The notes under the pieces are model-generated. The model saw only the letters and a program-made list of their open reading frames with translations. It was not told the origin of the DNA and did not search any database. Shown piece by piece: positions 35,559 to 48,400 of a DNA stretch of 64,000 nucleotides; position 1 is the stretch's first letter; each line of letters begins with the position of its first letter. The stretch is from Phalacrocorax aristotelis. Taxonomy: Eukaryota; Chordata; Aves; Suliformes; Phalacrocoracidae. The DNA lies in the NCBI RefSeq assembly GCF_949628215.1, contig NC_134282.1, positions 11,220,223 through 11,284,222 of the forward strand, in the 5' to 3' direction. A program made the translations under genes and the position numbers.

Positions 35559-38500
35559 TCTAGCAAACAGAAAACTCCCAGAAGATCATGTTCCTTACAC
35601 AAATAATATAGTTTTCACATTTTTCATGGCAGTAATGTCATGATTAGCATTGGAAATAACAGAGCAGAAGTGAGAAGGAGCTCTAACAATGCACAACAAA
35701 GTGTACGCATTAAGCGGTGTCTGTTTGGGCAAGAGGAAGCAGGTTATCTATGCCAGAATAAAACAACCTTGAAAAAAATTACCTAAACCAATTTAATTCA
35801 CCATGCAGAAACAAGGAAATATCAAAGCTCAGTCCTTTTGCATCTGACAGACCCGACAATTATGAGAAAGGACAGCATGCAAAACTCCCCTTAGTAAAAA
35901 TCCACTGCACCCATTACTAACATAACAGAAATAGGAAGTGGCTTTCTACATCTTTCCCTTAACTCAGACTACTCTTGGGCTGGCCTTTCTGATTTAGTTC
36001 AGCATACCACAGACTGACCTACTTCAGAACAAGTGGGTCATGATACAACTTTAAATCAGGAAGCCTAAAACCCACTCTTCTCTGCAAGCAATGGTGTGTT
36101 TGAGTCAGAAACACTTTATTCTTGTTATCCTTCTTAAGATGGTACTTTGGCTCAAGCAAAGAGATTTGCAGAACCTGTAATGGCAAGAACCACCCAGGGT
36201 TCTCAAAAGGAAGCTCTTCAGTATAACTGTATTAATTTTACTTCATACTTTCCAACGCAGTTGTCTCCAGCACTCTAGATAAGTGTATACTGCAGCGTTT
36301 CAGACGCTTTTGACTGAGTTTTATAGTATCTTAACTTTCTGCCACTACTTCGAACTGCTGACAAAAGCAAAAATGTACAGGGAACAACTAACGTATGTTA
36401 TCTTTTCAGGCTGATAACAACAATACTTTTGATCTCTGAACATAAAAGCTGATTATCTAATCCAGAGATCAAAATTGATGCAGAACCTGGATGAACGTCC
36501 CAGCATTTAATTTTTCTTTCTAGTGTAGATATTTTTGAATTCTCTATGGTGTGTATGCAGATTCTTTGAAGCTGGCCTTTCACAGCTTAGCAGCTGTGTG
36601 TACTCTTTGGATGCTGAAAAGTATCAGGGCAACAATTTTGCCCCAGCAGTCTAAAAATTTTCCTTCCAAAAGTATACACTGGTTGCCCATTTCCCTGAAC
36701 TGGAAAAAGAACTGCATTTCTGCTTAACAGTCAAGGTTTAGTGGTATGGACGTCAGCTGTCTGCTGTATCATCAGAGCCCCTGCTTAACTAGTCCTCAAG
36801 TAATTAGCTGTGTTTAAGTCCTTCCCTTCATTCTCTCACTACAGTTTTTACCTTTGCTGCCTAATGTCTCCTTGAGTAATCCTACCAGTGCTACAACTCT
36901 GGCTCTGTTTTGTCAGAAAGACATACTGTTAGTTACTGTATACTTATTTTGCAGACAGGCCTGTCCTGGGTGGCACTCTGGGAACAACTTCATGTCAGCA
37001 TAATGGTAGGTCTTTATCCCTGCCAGGTGGTCAGCAATTTTTTTTCTAGTTACTATATAGGAACACAGCAAACAAGGCCATTATGCCAGTGCCTCTTTGG
37101 GGCAGTCCGGATAGCAGGCACAGAGCGAAGAGGGACTGACTTCTGTCATGACTCCACTGCTCCTGAATCTTCTGCTTACAGAAGTAAGGAAAGGATGGGA
37201 GAGTTGAGGCCTGATTTGACTTACCATCTTCCAGTGTCATTATTGTCTCTTAATCCCAGGTGATGACAAGCTGTGAGGCATGTGTATTCAGACGGGGATT
37301 TACAGCAAGAAAGTCAGGAGAGAACGTGCTGAACCGCTGGGTACTGACGTCATGGAGCCCTGCAAGCCTTTCTACTTTCCTCTCCCCTGTTTAGACTGGG
37401 GCTGCATTTTCCCTTTCTGTGTCTCATAAAAAGCAAACAAAACAAAGCTGCAAAATCTTGAAAAAAAAAATTGCTCAAGAATATCCCAATAATTGATTCA
37501 ACAATGCAAATACAACCTTGAAGTACAGAATTGGAGAGATGCTTACGACATAATTTATAGCTAAACTGCAGATACTCCTCATTTATGCTGTAGAGAGAAT
37601 CAAACCTCTAATTTTGACTAAACAAATTAAATGTAGCACTTCTAGTTGGTGTTGAGTAATACTGAATGCACCAGAGAGCCGCATGAATGTGTGTTTATGA
37701 AGAACAAAGAAGGTGTTAACATAGGAAGCAGTGTCCATGTCATGTTCGTTGTTCACATCATTTAAAAGAACAGAAAAATATTTATATTCTGAAATGATAA
37801 TCTATGTGGATAGATATTATGCTAAACAAATACAAAAAGCTGTTAAGAAACTGGAGACTGCCAAGACTAGGGGTTGTTCAAAAAGTTATTTTTGAATAGG
37901 GTTGGTCCAAGTAAGTCAATTCAGCTGGAATGCTGTTCAGATTATTTGTTTTTCAGTAAAAATATTTCTTATCTACCTCAAGACTTTCCACATACAAATA
38001 AGACAAAAGGCTTAAACAAACAAAAGGGAATGAAAAACCCAGAGACCACTTTGTCCCCCAGTCATGTCCCAAAGTAAATCTGGACTTGGCCATTGTATTT
38101 TACTTCCTGGCTTTCAAAAAACCAAAGGACTGTCTTCAAAGTGAAGCTGTAGGGAGCCATATGGGTGTTTTTAGAAAAGTCACGTATTGTTAGACACTGA
38201 CTGGGAGTGCCTTCTCTTGACCCGTTGTCAACAATGTGGGAGATGAGGAGATTTGCTAAATGAAAGTGTTTGCTGCTTCCCCCTATTGATGCTCTACAGT
38301 CATTTCTGCATAAAGCTTGATTAAAATTTTTTGTTCTCTTAATACATTATCTTTTCATGGTTCCATGTTGGTTATCTTTTTTAAAATATATTTTTTATTC
38401 TGTCTTTGATGAAACAGTATTTTCATACTCACATTATCTGTCCTGAGTTTCTCTTTAAAAAATTAAGCCGATTAAGCTTTTTTTAAAAAAAAATCTTTGC

Positions 38501-39330
38501 CTGTTTCCTTAGTAATCAAGTGACTATTTGCTTTTCAGATAGCTTTCATATATTTGTTATGCTGTTACTTGTGGCTCTTTAGCACTCTATATTTTATCAT
38601 TTTTTTAGTGCACTCTAGCCTTTGAAGATCTGGTACTTTCCTTTCTACGGCAAAAATTAGAAGCCCTTGCAGCTCTGTATGAATTATAGCATGAGCAGTT
38701 CTAGCTCATGGCTTTCAGGGTAGTCAAGATGAGCTGACTGTAAAACTTCAGAGAAGCCTTGCAGTACTAAGTGAAAGGACAATAAAGGGTAGATAAAATT
38801 CAGCAGGGATAATATATGCATCTGGGAGAAAGCAAACCTAAGCTTGTACGAATGGTGATGTGCTCCTAGCTGGCTATTACTGCTCTGGTAACATCTTGCT
38901 GTTATAATGGATAGTTCTGTTGGAATAAAACAACAGCAGTTAGCCTTGAACATTATTATTTCATAGAAAAGAAGTGACAGGAGGAAATAAAACCATGCCA
39001 CGCTGCTGTATCAGCTGACGGCGCCCTGCTCCCTCAGGGGAGCAGGACGCGGACATGGCTGTACAGCTGAGGTGTAGGCCTTGCCCGGGCAGCCGTGTCC
39101 TCGTCCTGCCCGGGCTGTGCAGCCACCCGGGCCGGCAGTCAGCCCTCCGCACAGGCCTCCGTGCCGCTCCAGCTGTGCGGATAATACAAGCCGGGCCGGC
39201 GGACTTGAAGAGGCACCGCCACGCCTGACGCAGCCGCCTCGGCCTGAGGCCTCGCCAGACTCTCAGCCGTGCCCGCCGGCCGCCGCACCGGCCCTCCCCA
39301 GCGGCCCTTCCCGCCCAGCGGCGCGGCGCA

Positions 39331-39340
39331 GCGCATGCGC
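39331..39340 (+). promoter_or_regulatory. NRF1-like palindrome in DAW1 promoter
   Basis: GCGCATGCGC matches the core of the NRF1 consensus. It lies 64 bases upstream of the DAW1 ATG and just upstream of the X-box-like motif. Confidence 0.6.
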
Positions 39341-39357
39341 GCAGGTGCTGTTTGGGC

Positions 39358-39371
39358 GTTGCTATGGCAGC
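39358..39371 (+). promoter_or_regulatory. RFX X-box-like motif in DAW1 promoter
   Basis: GTTGCTATGGCAGC differs at two positions from the symmetric X-box GTTGCCATGGCAAC bound by RFX factors, which drive ciliary genes. It ends 32 bases before the ATG. DAW1 is a motile-cilium gene, so this location is biologically sensible. Binding is inferred. Confidence 0.65.
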
Positions 39372-39403
39372 GGGCCGCAGCCTAGGGCAGGCGGCGGCGG
39401 AGG

Positions 39404-39443
39404 ATGAGGCTGAGGCGGCTGCTGCTGCGCTACTACCCGCCGG
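39404..39443 (+). CDS. DAW1: DAW1 coding exon 1
   Basis: The ATG at 39404 encodes [13 protein letters not shown] plus one base of the next glycine codon, matching human [14 protein letters not shown]. The donor CCGG|GTGCGG is GC-rich and weak. Confidence 0.92.
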
Positions 39444-42400
39444 GTGCGGAGCGGGGCGCGGAGCCGGGCGCGGAGCCGGGCGCGGGGGGGCTGGGCCGGT
39501 GCCCTGCCCTGCGAGGGGCTGTGCCGGCACGGCGGGGCTGGGGCCGCGCGTGGGGACTGCGGCCGGCGGCCGCCTGTGCCGGGGAGGCGGGGTGTGTGTG
39601 CGGGGTTTCCTGTCACTGAGGTTTCCCTCACCTCTGCCACGGCCTCGGGCAGGAGTAAGCCGCTGGATCGCGCACCTGCAGCTGCATTGGCTTCAGGTGC
39701 GGGTATTTTGGCACCGCGGTCGGTTGAGAGACTTCCAGCTCACCGCCGATCTGTAATTAATAACTTATTGTTGCGAAATCAAGCCAGTCTTATTTGCGTT
39801 GGAGTAAGGAGTTTAAAAGTTAAAAGTGGCAGTAGTTGGCACAAAAAAAATCTGTATGTGTTATCAAAAGGCCTATTTAGCAAAAAATTGCTGCATTTCT
39901 TATTTTTCCTTTCTTCCTTTCTTGACTTCTGAGCAGAACCGTGCCCTGAAAAGCTATTCTAAGCAGCCTTCATCATTTATTGTGAACTCAGCCTCAATTT
40001 ATTGTGAACTCAGACTTAATGAATTTGCACAGGCGAAACCAGATGGAGATGGCCAGCTCAGGAAGTGGGTTGTAATAACAGATCTTTCTTCCAATTAAAA
40101 TTTTTTCTCCAAGTCTGGGTAAAATGCAAAATGACATAAAAATTAATGTAAATTATCCTTTCCCACAGAAAACTAAGGAGCAGCAGAACCCTTTAACAAC
40201 TGTTTCAAAACAGGAAGCAATGTGGTTAAACGTTTTAATACTTAAGCTCAGTAGAAGGTGTAGAGGTGCCAGAGCATACCTAGAAATGGAAAGTGTTATG
40301 ATTTTCTATACGTTACTGCACACAGGCCTTTGCAAACACTGAAATAAATATAACTGGTTTTGTAAAAAGTGTTTTCCAGGCTTCTAGGAACACCAAACTA
40401 CAGCAAATATCTTCAGGGCAGCTTCTTTGAAAACAGAGATTATGAAATCATGCAAAAAGTTGTTGGGGAAAAAAGAGCTTGTTAATTTCCAGAATAGAAA
40501 GTGGCTTATAAATAATAATGTTTAATATCTTTTATTATATAAACACATCAGAGTTGTTCATCACCCTGCTAACTTTCAGCAAGAACAGCCACCCTCCTAG
40601 TTTCAAGAACTGGAAATAGGTCTGCTGAAGTCAGTGGAGCAATAAAAGTGGAAGCATTGCAGTCTGCAGCACATGTTAAAAAATCCCTGACATCTAATTA
40701 AGACCTCTTTGTTGTGTGTGTGTTTTTTTTTTAAAAAAAGGAATTATTCTGGAATATGTACATGGTGGTGAGCCAAAGACCAGATCTATAGATCTACTTA
40801 ATCTCACAACTGAGTAAGTATGATATTTCAGATAACAGCACTTGGCTGTTTTATAGAATGCTCAAATACAACTCTGTCGGATTGTTTTAAACATAACTGA
40901 GGTCAGCTATGTCTTTGTTCACTAAAATACACAGAAAAGAAAATAACATAGTCAAATTGTTCTCCTACACTTTTAAATACAGAATATTGCATTCCAGCTG
41001 ACTATTACTGTCACGCTTTTCTGTTCAGAGGTTAAGCTTCTTTTTACTTATAGTTATGATTGTCAAGGTGCCTGTACAAAGCCAGCAGAAATGTACAGTG
41101 CTTAACGATGTTATGAATGTTAATGTCATGATGAAAGGCAGTTAGTTCTTAAATCCTGTAATAACATTTCTAGTCTTCAGAATGATTTCAAAAATGGGTC
41201 TAACTCAGCCCCTAGTTACTGTGGTTTAAATAACCTCTGTTGAAATCACTGACAATAACAGCTAGACATAATTTCAAATCTCTCCTGTTAATTAATTATC
41301 CTCATAACAACCATGGGTAAGGTGGTGCAAGATAGGCAAGTAAGTGATTCCCTCCCGTATGTTTGTGTCGTGGAAATAAGTATCTGCTTCTGTTGCAAGT
41401 AATGGAAGGGTTCCTGGTTTCTTTTGTTGCAAAACTAATAGCAGTTGGGTCCTTTGAAAGAACAAATAAGAGTGCGTCATCTGATTTCCTAGTCTCCTAC
41501 AGATGATGAAAGACATTGCAGGAGCTTGATATACGTAAAAACCAGGGAAAGACCTAACTGAAGAATAAAAAATATGATGTATTTCAAGTTTAGATTTAAG
41601 TTTGATAGGATATTTTTAGGTAAGACAGAAGGCAGAGGTCACTTCATCAGGAAGCAAGGGAGACATGCTATGTGGAGGACAATCTTCAATCACATCCGGC
41701 TCTGGTTTTCAGACATTTGGAAGGCACCAGTCTGAAACTCCCTTATGTCTTCCTTGTGAGGAATAGGAGAATGTTGACAAGTTACTATGCTGAATTAGCT
41801 TTAACACTGCTACTTGTAATTTATGCACCAGTCCTTGAGAGGTTATTTGACTGGCTTTTTTGTGCATTCAGTGACAGAATATAATGATATGTCACAGAAT
41901 CAGAGAATCATTTAGGTTGGATGTGACTTCTTGAATCCACCTGCAGCAGGGTCAGCTAGAGCAGGTTGACCAGGACCGTGTGTAGTTGGATTCTGAATAT
42001 CTCCCAGATGGAGACTCCACAACCTCTCTTTGCACCATCACAGCAAAAAAAAAATAAATGTATTTTACACTTTTTTTTTTCATTTGTGCTCCATGATGCT
42101 TGTCCCCTCAGTGGGCAGTACTAAGAAAAGTCAGGTTCTCTGTACTTCGTTCCCTCTCATCAGTTATTTGTACACATGAAAATATGGAACACTTTATGAA
42201 TTTGCATACCATATCTAGTAGATTTTTTCACAGAACTTTTTGTCTGGCATCAAACACCATGGAAAGTTTATCAGGATTTATACAGCTCTCAAACTATTTC
42301 TTCTGCTTTCCTCCAGCTAATGTCTTTCTTTAGGCACCCAAAATTAAAAATTAAAAGAAAGCTGAGAGCCTTAATATGGTTTAGGTCATAGTAGTTAGCC

Positions 42401-45400
42401 TACATGCTCTATTCAGCCAGCTCTGATAGGTAGGAAGAACTTCAGAAAGAGGAAAAAAATGTCACCATTAAATAAAGCTGCCAAAATCCATGAAGTTTAT
42501 TATGCAGAAAGGCATGAAGTAATATGATAGTCCTAATATTGACATCGATATGGAAGAGTCTTTGCATGTGGGCCAAAGTTAGTACACAATGTAGGCTGCA
42601 CATGCAAGATGAAAAATCCAAATTTATAAATGATTTATTTTTGTCTACCTGGAAATATCCAGCTCAGTACTCTGAATAAAAACTAATGAGCCACTTTATG
42701 AACAAAATAAGTTGTCTGGTATTACTTAACAGGAGTATAAACACTGAGAGGATACTAATTTATGGGGATGTTAGTGGTTCCCATTTAGTGAACTGATATA
42801 GAAAATCCCCCTTAGACTGCAATGATTTACATACTAACAGAAATGCTAGGCTTTCTTGCTAGGACTAGTTTTAAGTGTATGTTGGTGCTTTGACTGCCGG
42901 GTATTATCAACCCTCAGTTTCTTATGGATGGCCAGGAATTGACAGTGTATCTGATGATATGAAAAGATGATCCAATTCCACAGACTAGCTGTGAACCACT
43001 TCCTGGGGGCTCCACGGACACCAATAGATTGTGGACTATGTTTTAGAAGTTATTATCATAACTGAGAATTAGAGGAACAAACATAGATTTGTGAAGCCAC
43101 AGACAGAGATAATTTTAACATTTTCTATATGTAATTTATTGTGTTGCTACTTCATGGGCAATTCATTAGGAATTTATGAAATTCCACTTTAATTTAGATA
43201 TTTATTCCAAAACTAATGGTTTTGGATACACGTTTCCCATATCTGACCCTCTGTGGAAAGCCTTTAAGAAGGTAAAGTTCTTGCCAAGCTAAAATTTTTA
43301 AAAGTTAAATTTTACTGAGCAAATTTAGTAAGAGAGGGAAGGAAGCAGAGAAACAAAAAAAGCTTTATCCATATTTCTTTAAGATGTTACAGAATGAGAT
43401 AAACACATATCATTTAATTACTTCAGTTTCTCTACAAGTAAATAATATTTTTGCTTTTATAATCATGATTATTGCCAGAGGATGAAATCTGGTGGGTTTG
43501 GGTTTTTGGGGCTTTTGTTGTGTTTTGTTTTTTTCTCATAATTAGCACAGATGCCATAGCCTTAGTAGAAGAAATTCAAAAAGGAGAACCTCTCATCACA
43601 GCTTCATGCAAGGAACACGTCATACACTTAGTACGAAGATTGCAAGAGAAGCTAGGGGAAAAAGAGGATCACAAGTTCTACCTTTTTAAGGTCAGAGGCA
43701 TCTTTAAAATAATTTTGGGGATTTTTTGGGGTTTCAGTTGTAATGTTGCAAGTATGTTTTTACTGCTGCTTATTATGCCTGAGAGCAAAATTTGGACTTT
43801 ATGACCCATTTCTTGGGTCTTTTTGATCACCTCTGCACTGTTCAGAGTGACTGAGTCTGCCCTGGTTATCTCTGCCAGGAATTCCCCCCAAAGGACGGGA
43901 GGTATAACTGTTCCTAGACACTGTTTATGCAGGCTTATGTACAAGGGTGTGTTTTTGATAGAGAGAAATCTCTCATTTGTCAAATAAGACGCTAGGTCCA
44001 GCAACACCCATATTTAAGTTCAAACAAAACCTCTAAAGAGATCCCAAGTAAATTAGCTGCTAGGAAAGGCTCAAAATGTTGTCATACCCTTGTCTACTTG
44101 TTCTTAATTTTGTGAAAATTGTATTTATTTTAGGTATTCTGCTACATACATTAATACTTGTTGTCATTACTTTCTGCCATTACTATTATGTTTGAAAATT
44201 GATAGTTTGGTCTTCAGCTTATGGACAACACCTTGTAAATTTATTTTAAATGAGTAAGCTTTTTAAGTACAATTATTAGAGAGACCTTTCAGGACTTAAA
44301 ATCCAGGATTCAGTCTGTCAGAAGAGAAAAGGTTTAATTGTATGTAACTGTGGAAATAAAAATAAAATTTCTTCCAGAGATTGCATGTTGCAATGTGCAA
44401 CGTTTGTTGTATCTTTATTGTGTCAGCAGATGGCAATGTGTAGCTGTTAAAAATTGCTGGTCAGTGCAATGCTACTGGTTGTAACCTTAAATTTAGAGAG
44501 AAAAGGGAGAAGTTTTGTGTTGGTTTGTTTGGCTAAAAAAAATCCTTACATGTTGCTAGGTGTATCTTGGGTTCTTTTGACCAACAGTATACAGCTGCAT
44601 GAACTCTGCAAAGATCTATGTATTTAACCTTGAAAACAGAGCTATGTAATAAGGTATCTTAAATCTAAAAAGTTTCTGTTCTGTTTTAAGGTATGCTCTC
44701 AACTGAGATAATGCCTTGCTTTTGACAAGCTTTAAAAATTGTCTGTTCATCACAGAGACTGCCAAATCATCAAAGGCTTGTCCAAATTTCAGTATAAATA
44801 ATGTATTTGTTCTTTGTTGGGTATAGTGCCATGTTTGAGCTTCTGTGTTTGGAAATACTAGAAGAAAGCAAATCCAATCAGTGCTGGCTTGTTTCCTTCA
44901 CTCAAGAGTAGTCAGAAGTGTGTAAAAAGAACTTTTTTATATTTTAGTTCCATTCAATGCTTGTAAATGAAACATGAGTATCAGGTGCTTCTGAGATACT
45001 GATGAAATACAAGAGGTGGGTGGGAGTGAGAATTTTTTTTTCCCAAACAATGTTCCATGTGTTTTTTACTGTTGCACTGCAGCATAATCTTAAATGAGTG
45101 TATAAACCCATCTTTTTGTTATTTCCAGTATTTATGGTGATGGTGTTGTGTTAGCTACCCTGCAGAGAAACAAGCTTTTATAACAAGTTCTCATGTTTTA
45201 AACTATTACATAGCAATGACATGCTGTAGTGATTTGCAGATTTTTATCGTAGGGACTGCTGTAGCAGATTTTGCAGAAACAAGGTACATATTTTTTAATA
45301 TTGCCTAAGGGTTTGATTATTGTATCTTGCTGGCTTAAGAGTTCTGTGGATGAAGCAACTGCAGCACTGGGCACAGGAAGAACAGAGTTAGTCCCATGAT

Positions 45401-48400
45401 CTGAAATCGAACATAAATCGATCTTGTTTTCCTCCCTTTTTTCCATAATTGTTAAACATGTTTCTTGTTCAGAACTGCCTGCGTGGAGTCCTAAAAGAGT
45501 CATCATCAAACTTCCATAAATTTCCATAATTATCCCTTCTCATATGCAGATAGTTGTATACTGTGGCTATTTTACAAAAAGCAAAATATTTTTGTCATTT
45601 CCACATCTTGATTGCCCATTCCTATTGCCTTTTTTTGTCATGACCTCATAGAACGTACATGTAACTTATTTCTATTCTTCCTGGTTTTTAAAACAAAATC
45701 ATATACTAGTTGAAAGCATCCCATTGCCTAAAGGACTCAAAATACTCAATTCAGCTGGATCTCTTGATGCACTATATAAGGCTTAATATATAGTTGGGAT
45801 TTATTTTGTCAGTGATCACACCAGACATGGTCTCCCCACTCATTTGTTTTTGCTCTTTCAGCTCTGGTCTAGGGTTACTTTGCTGGTCTCAGAGAAGGTG
45901 GAAAAAAGCAAACATGGGTTCATTCAAGTAAAATATAAATTTGAAATCAAGTCTATATAGTATCTGCAGTGATAAACTGCTGAGGCATGGGTGACTTTTT
46001 AGTTAGGGATTAATGTATTGTAGCTGTAACTGCTAGTCTGACAGGAGGAGAAAATATTAACCTATTGAAAATGTTGAACAATCGTTAGTTTTGGTTGTTT
46101 TTTTTTTAACTGCATCAAATGTTTTATTTTCTCTCCCCCACTTCTCTTTCAGGTACTTAGAGCACATATATTGCCACTGACTAACGTAGCGTTTAACAAA
46201 GCTGGTTCCCGGTAAGTTGTTTTCAAAGTCAAAATACATAATCACTAATTGAAGTTTTGTATTTGTAAATTAAATTGGAAGGGAATTTCAGTGCTCTTAT
46301 CTTGCTGCAAAAAGAATTCAGCTGTGCTCCTTAGAAGCAGCTTCAAGCATGACTAGGAACTGGATTTCAGGCCTCTGTGGGAGAGCCAATGGGAGATGCA
46401 AAAAAGTAGCGGGTGAAATTCAATTTATGCAATTTTTTTCTTCCAAGGTGATAGTTTGTTGACAATGACCATATTCCAGAAAGAAGCACCTTTATGGCAA
46501 TAAAGTCAATATTGCTAAAAGCTAAATGAGTCTTTGACATAAATTCATTTGGGACTTTTACTGTAGTGGAATTTCATGTTAGTTGATTTCACTTTGGGCA
46601 TATGTCTAATCATTTTTTCCTTCATGTCTAGAAAGCAGCATCTTGCTTTTTAGTTGAAATACATTAAAGATTAGAAACAAGGTTTCTTTTATGAGTAATA
46701 TTTCAATAAAAAGAAAAAGAACCTCTGTGGTCATAAATCTATATTTTTGAAAGAAAGAAGATATTTTTGGGTCTGAGAAGTGCAACTGTATCTGTGGAAA
46801 TAACTTATTTCACTGTATACTAGGACCAGTAAGATATTTACCGTATTCAGAAATTAATTTCTCTTTGCTTTAGCTTTATCACTGGAAGCTATGACAGAAC
46901 CTGCAAAGTATGGGATACTGCATCAGGAGAAGAGCTACACACACTGGAGGGACACGGAAATGTTGTCTATGCAATAGCTTTCAATAATCCCTATGGGTAA
47001 ATATATTTTCTCTGAGATGTATTTTAATTGCTTCTGATGTTATTTTGCAAATCCAGAACTTTTACTCAAAATTTAACATAAAATAGACTATCTCAAATTG
47101 AAAGAGTTAAAATTCTGAATTTGTAAAGTTCAACTATAGCTAATCACCATAGGATGATACTATATATTATTTGTATAAGTAGTTCATTCAAGCATGTTTT
47201 CTGCTGTAATTTTTAAAAATGAAATTTAGAAATTCAAAGCAGAGATTTCATTAGGTCTTCAGTGTCTAGAAAAATACAGATGAGTCAGTTTAATATATTG
47301 AAACAGATTTATTTCAATAATTTCTACATGAGGAGACTGTGTTCTGAATGTTAATAATTCTTTACTGCCTCCATGTAATTGTATATGATGTGAGATACAG
47401 GTACTTATGACTGCTTGTGTTGTTTCGGTTAAGGAGAAGGAACATTTATGTCATAACAAAAGTGGATTTCTCCATTTGGCATTACCCTTTAGTTATTATT
47501 TAGGACATGCTTTAGAGGTATCAGAGCTGTTGAGTAATTTTTATGAAATCCACGAGGTGCCGCTGTATGAATGTCAAATATGAATCTGTGCATTTGGTTT
47601 TCTGCAGTAACTGTTTGTCTTAGGTTAGAATTGCCACCTGTTAGGTGAAGGGGATTACATGTTAGCTACTGAAGTTTCATTGTCATTTGCTTCCTGAGGA
47701 AGCTGTCATGTGTCAGTAAAACATTTTGCTTCTCTGCAAAATAAGAGAAACCAATCCCTATTTTTATACTTAATCATATTACTTCTTTCACTGTCACATG
47801 TCCTATTTATCAGTTAAGCAATACAGAGTTAACATCAGGAAATAAATGTTAAAGACTTGTTCTTATGCAATTTGGAGCATTGTCATTTCCCTCTAAATGA
47901 AAGACTTTATCCAACCTAGAACCCGCTGTATCAGTGTCTTATATTCTGATATTATTCTTTACCTTAAAAAAGCAGTTAATGAAACTCTTTTATATGCTTT
48001 GAGGAAGCTAATGCATGACAAAAATCTGTGCAAAGATCAATAACTAGACTATAACATCAAAGTGGAAAAGCAATACATAGTGAGAAAAATCTGATGAGAA
48101 CCTTGAGCTACTCTTAATTTAAAAGTTCAGTAAAAAAAGAACTTTTTTTTTTTTTCTGCTAATCTTTAGGTTTCAATACAGTATCCCTTGCTACATTTTC
48201 TAGGTAACTCACTTCAGTCTTGCTTTAACTGCAGTTGGTCACAATCCTTCCACTGACTTCAGTGGGAGTAGAGTTTGACCTCTGAAATTTGAGTAAACTG
48301 CTATAAAAAAAAGAACTGTGATAAACAGATGCTGTCTGATGAAATGACATAACTTAAATATCTCTGGAAGTACAGCACTTAATCTCATCCCTAATGTAGG

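Larger units (their letters stand above)
29511..39019. other. Intergenic region between CCL20 and DAW1
   Basis: About 9.5 kb of AT-rich DNA. Only a T-rich tract near 31.8 kb and the solo LTR at 34969-35558 were recognised. No coding similarity was seen. Confidence 0.65.
39020..39640. promoter_or_regulatory. CpG island spanning DAW1 promoter and exon 1
   Basis: This is the only strongly GC- and CpG-rich block in the window; the flanks are AT-rich. It surrounds the DAW1 start codon at 39404. Long open frames on both strands here reflect base composition rather than genes. No TATA box is evident, which fits a broad CpG-type promoter. Whether it also fires leftward is not visible from sequence. 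Confidence 0.8.

Noticed and set aside
38961-39530. A 189-codon minus-strand frame rich in Ala, Pro and Arg
   Set aside because: It lies wholly in the CpG island, where stop codons are rare by composition. Its product is low complexity with no recognisable domain.
39352-39932. Long plus-strand Gly/Ala/Arg-rich frames overlapping DAW1 exon 1
   Set aside because: They are other-frame shadows of the CpG island. Only the frame beginning [14 protein letters not shown] matches a known protein.
48225-48290. Stretch around ACTGACTTCAGTGGGAGTAG, similar to ancient amniote repeats; comparable phrases recur near 14.4, 40.6 and 63.9 kb
   Set aside because: The matches are short and I cannot assign a repeat family without a library search.
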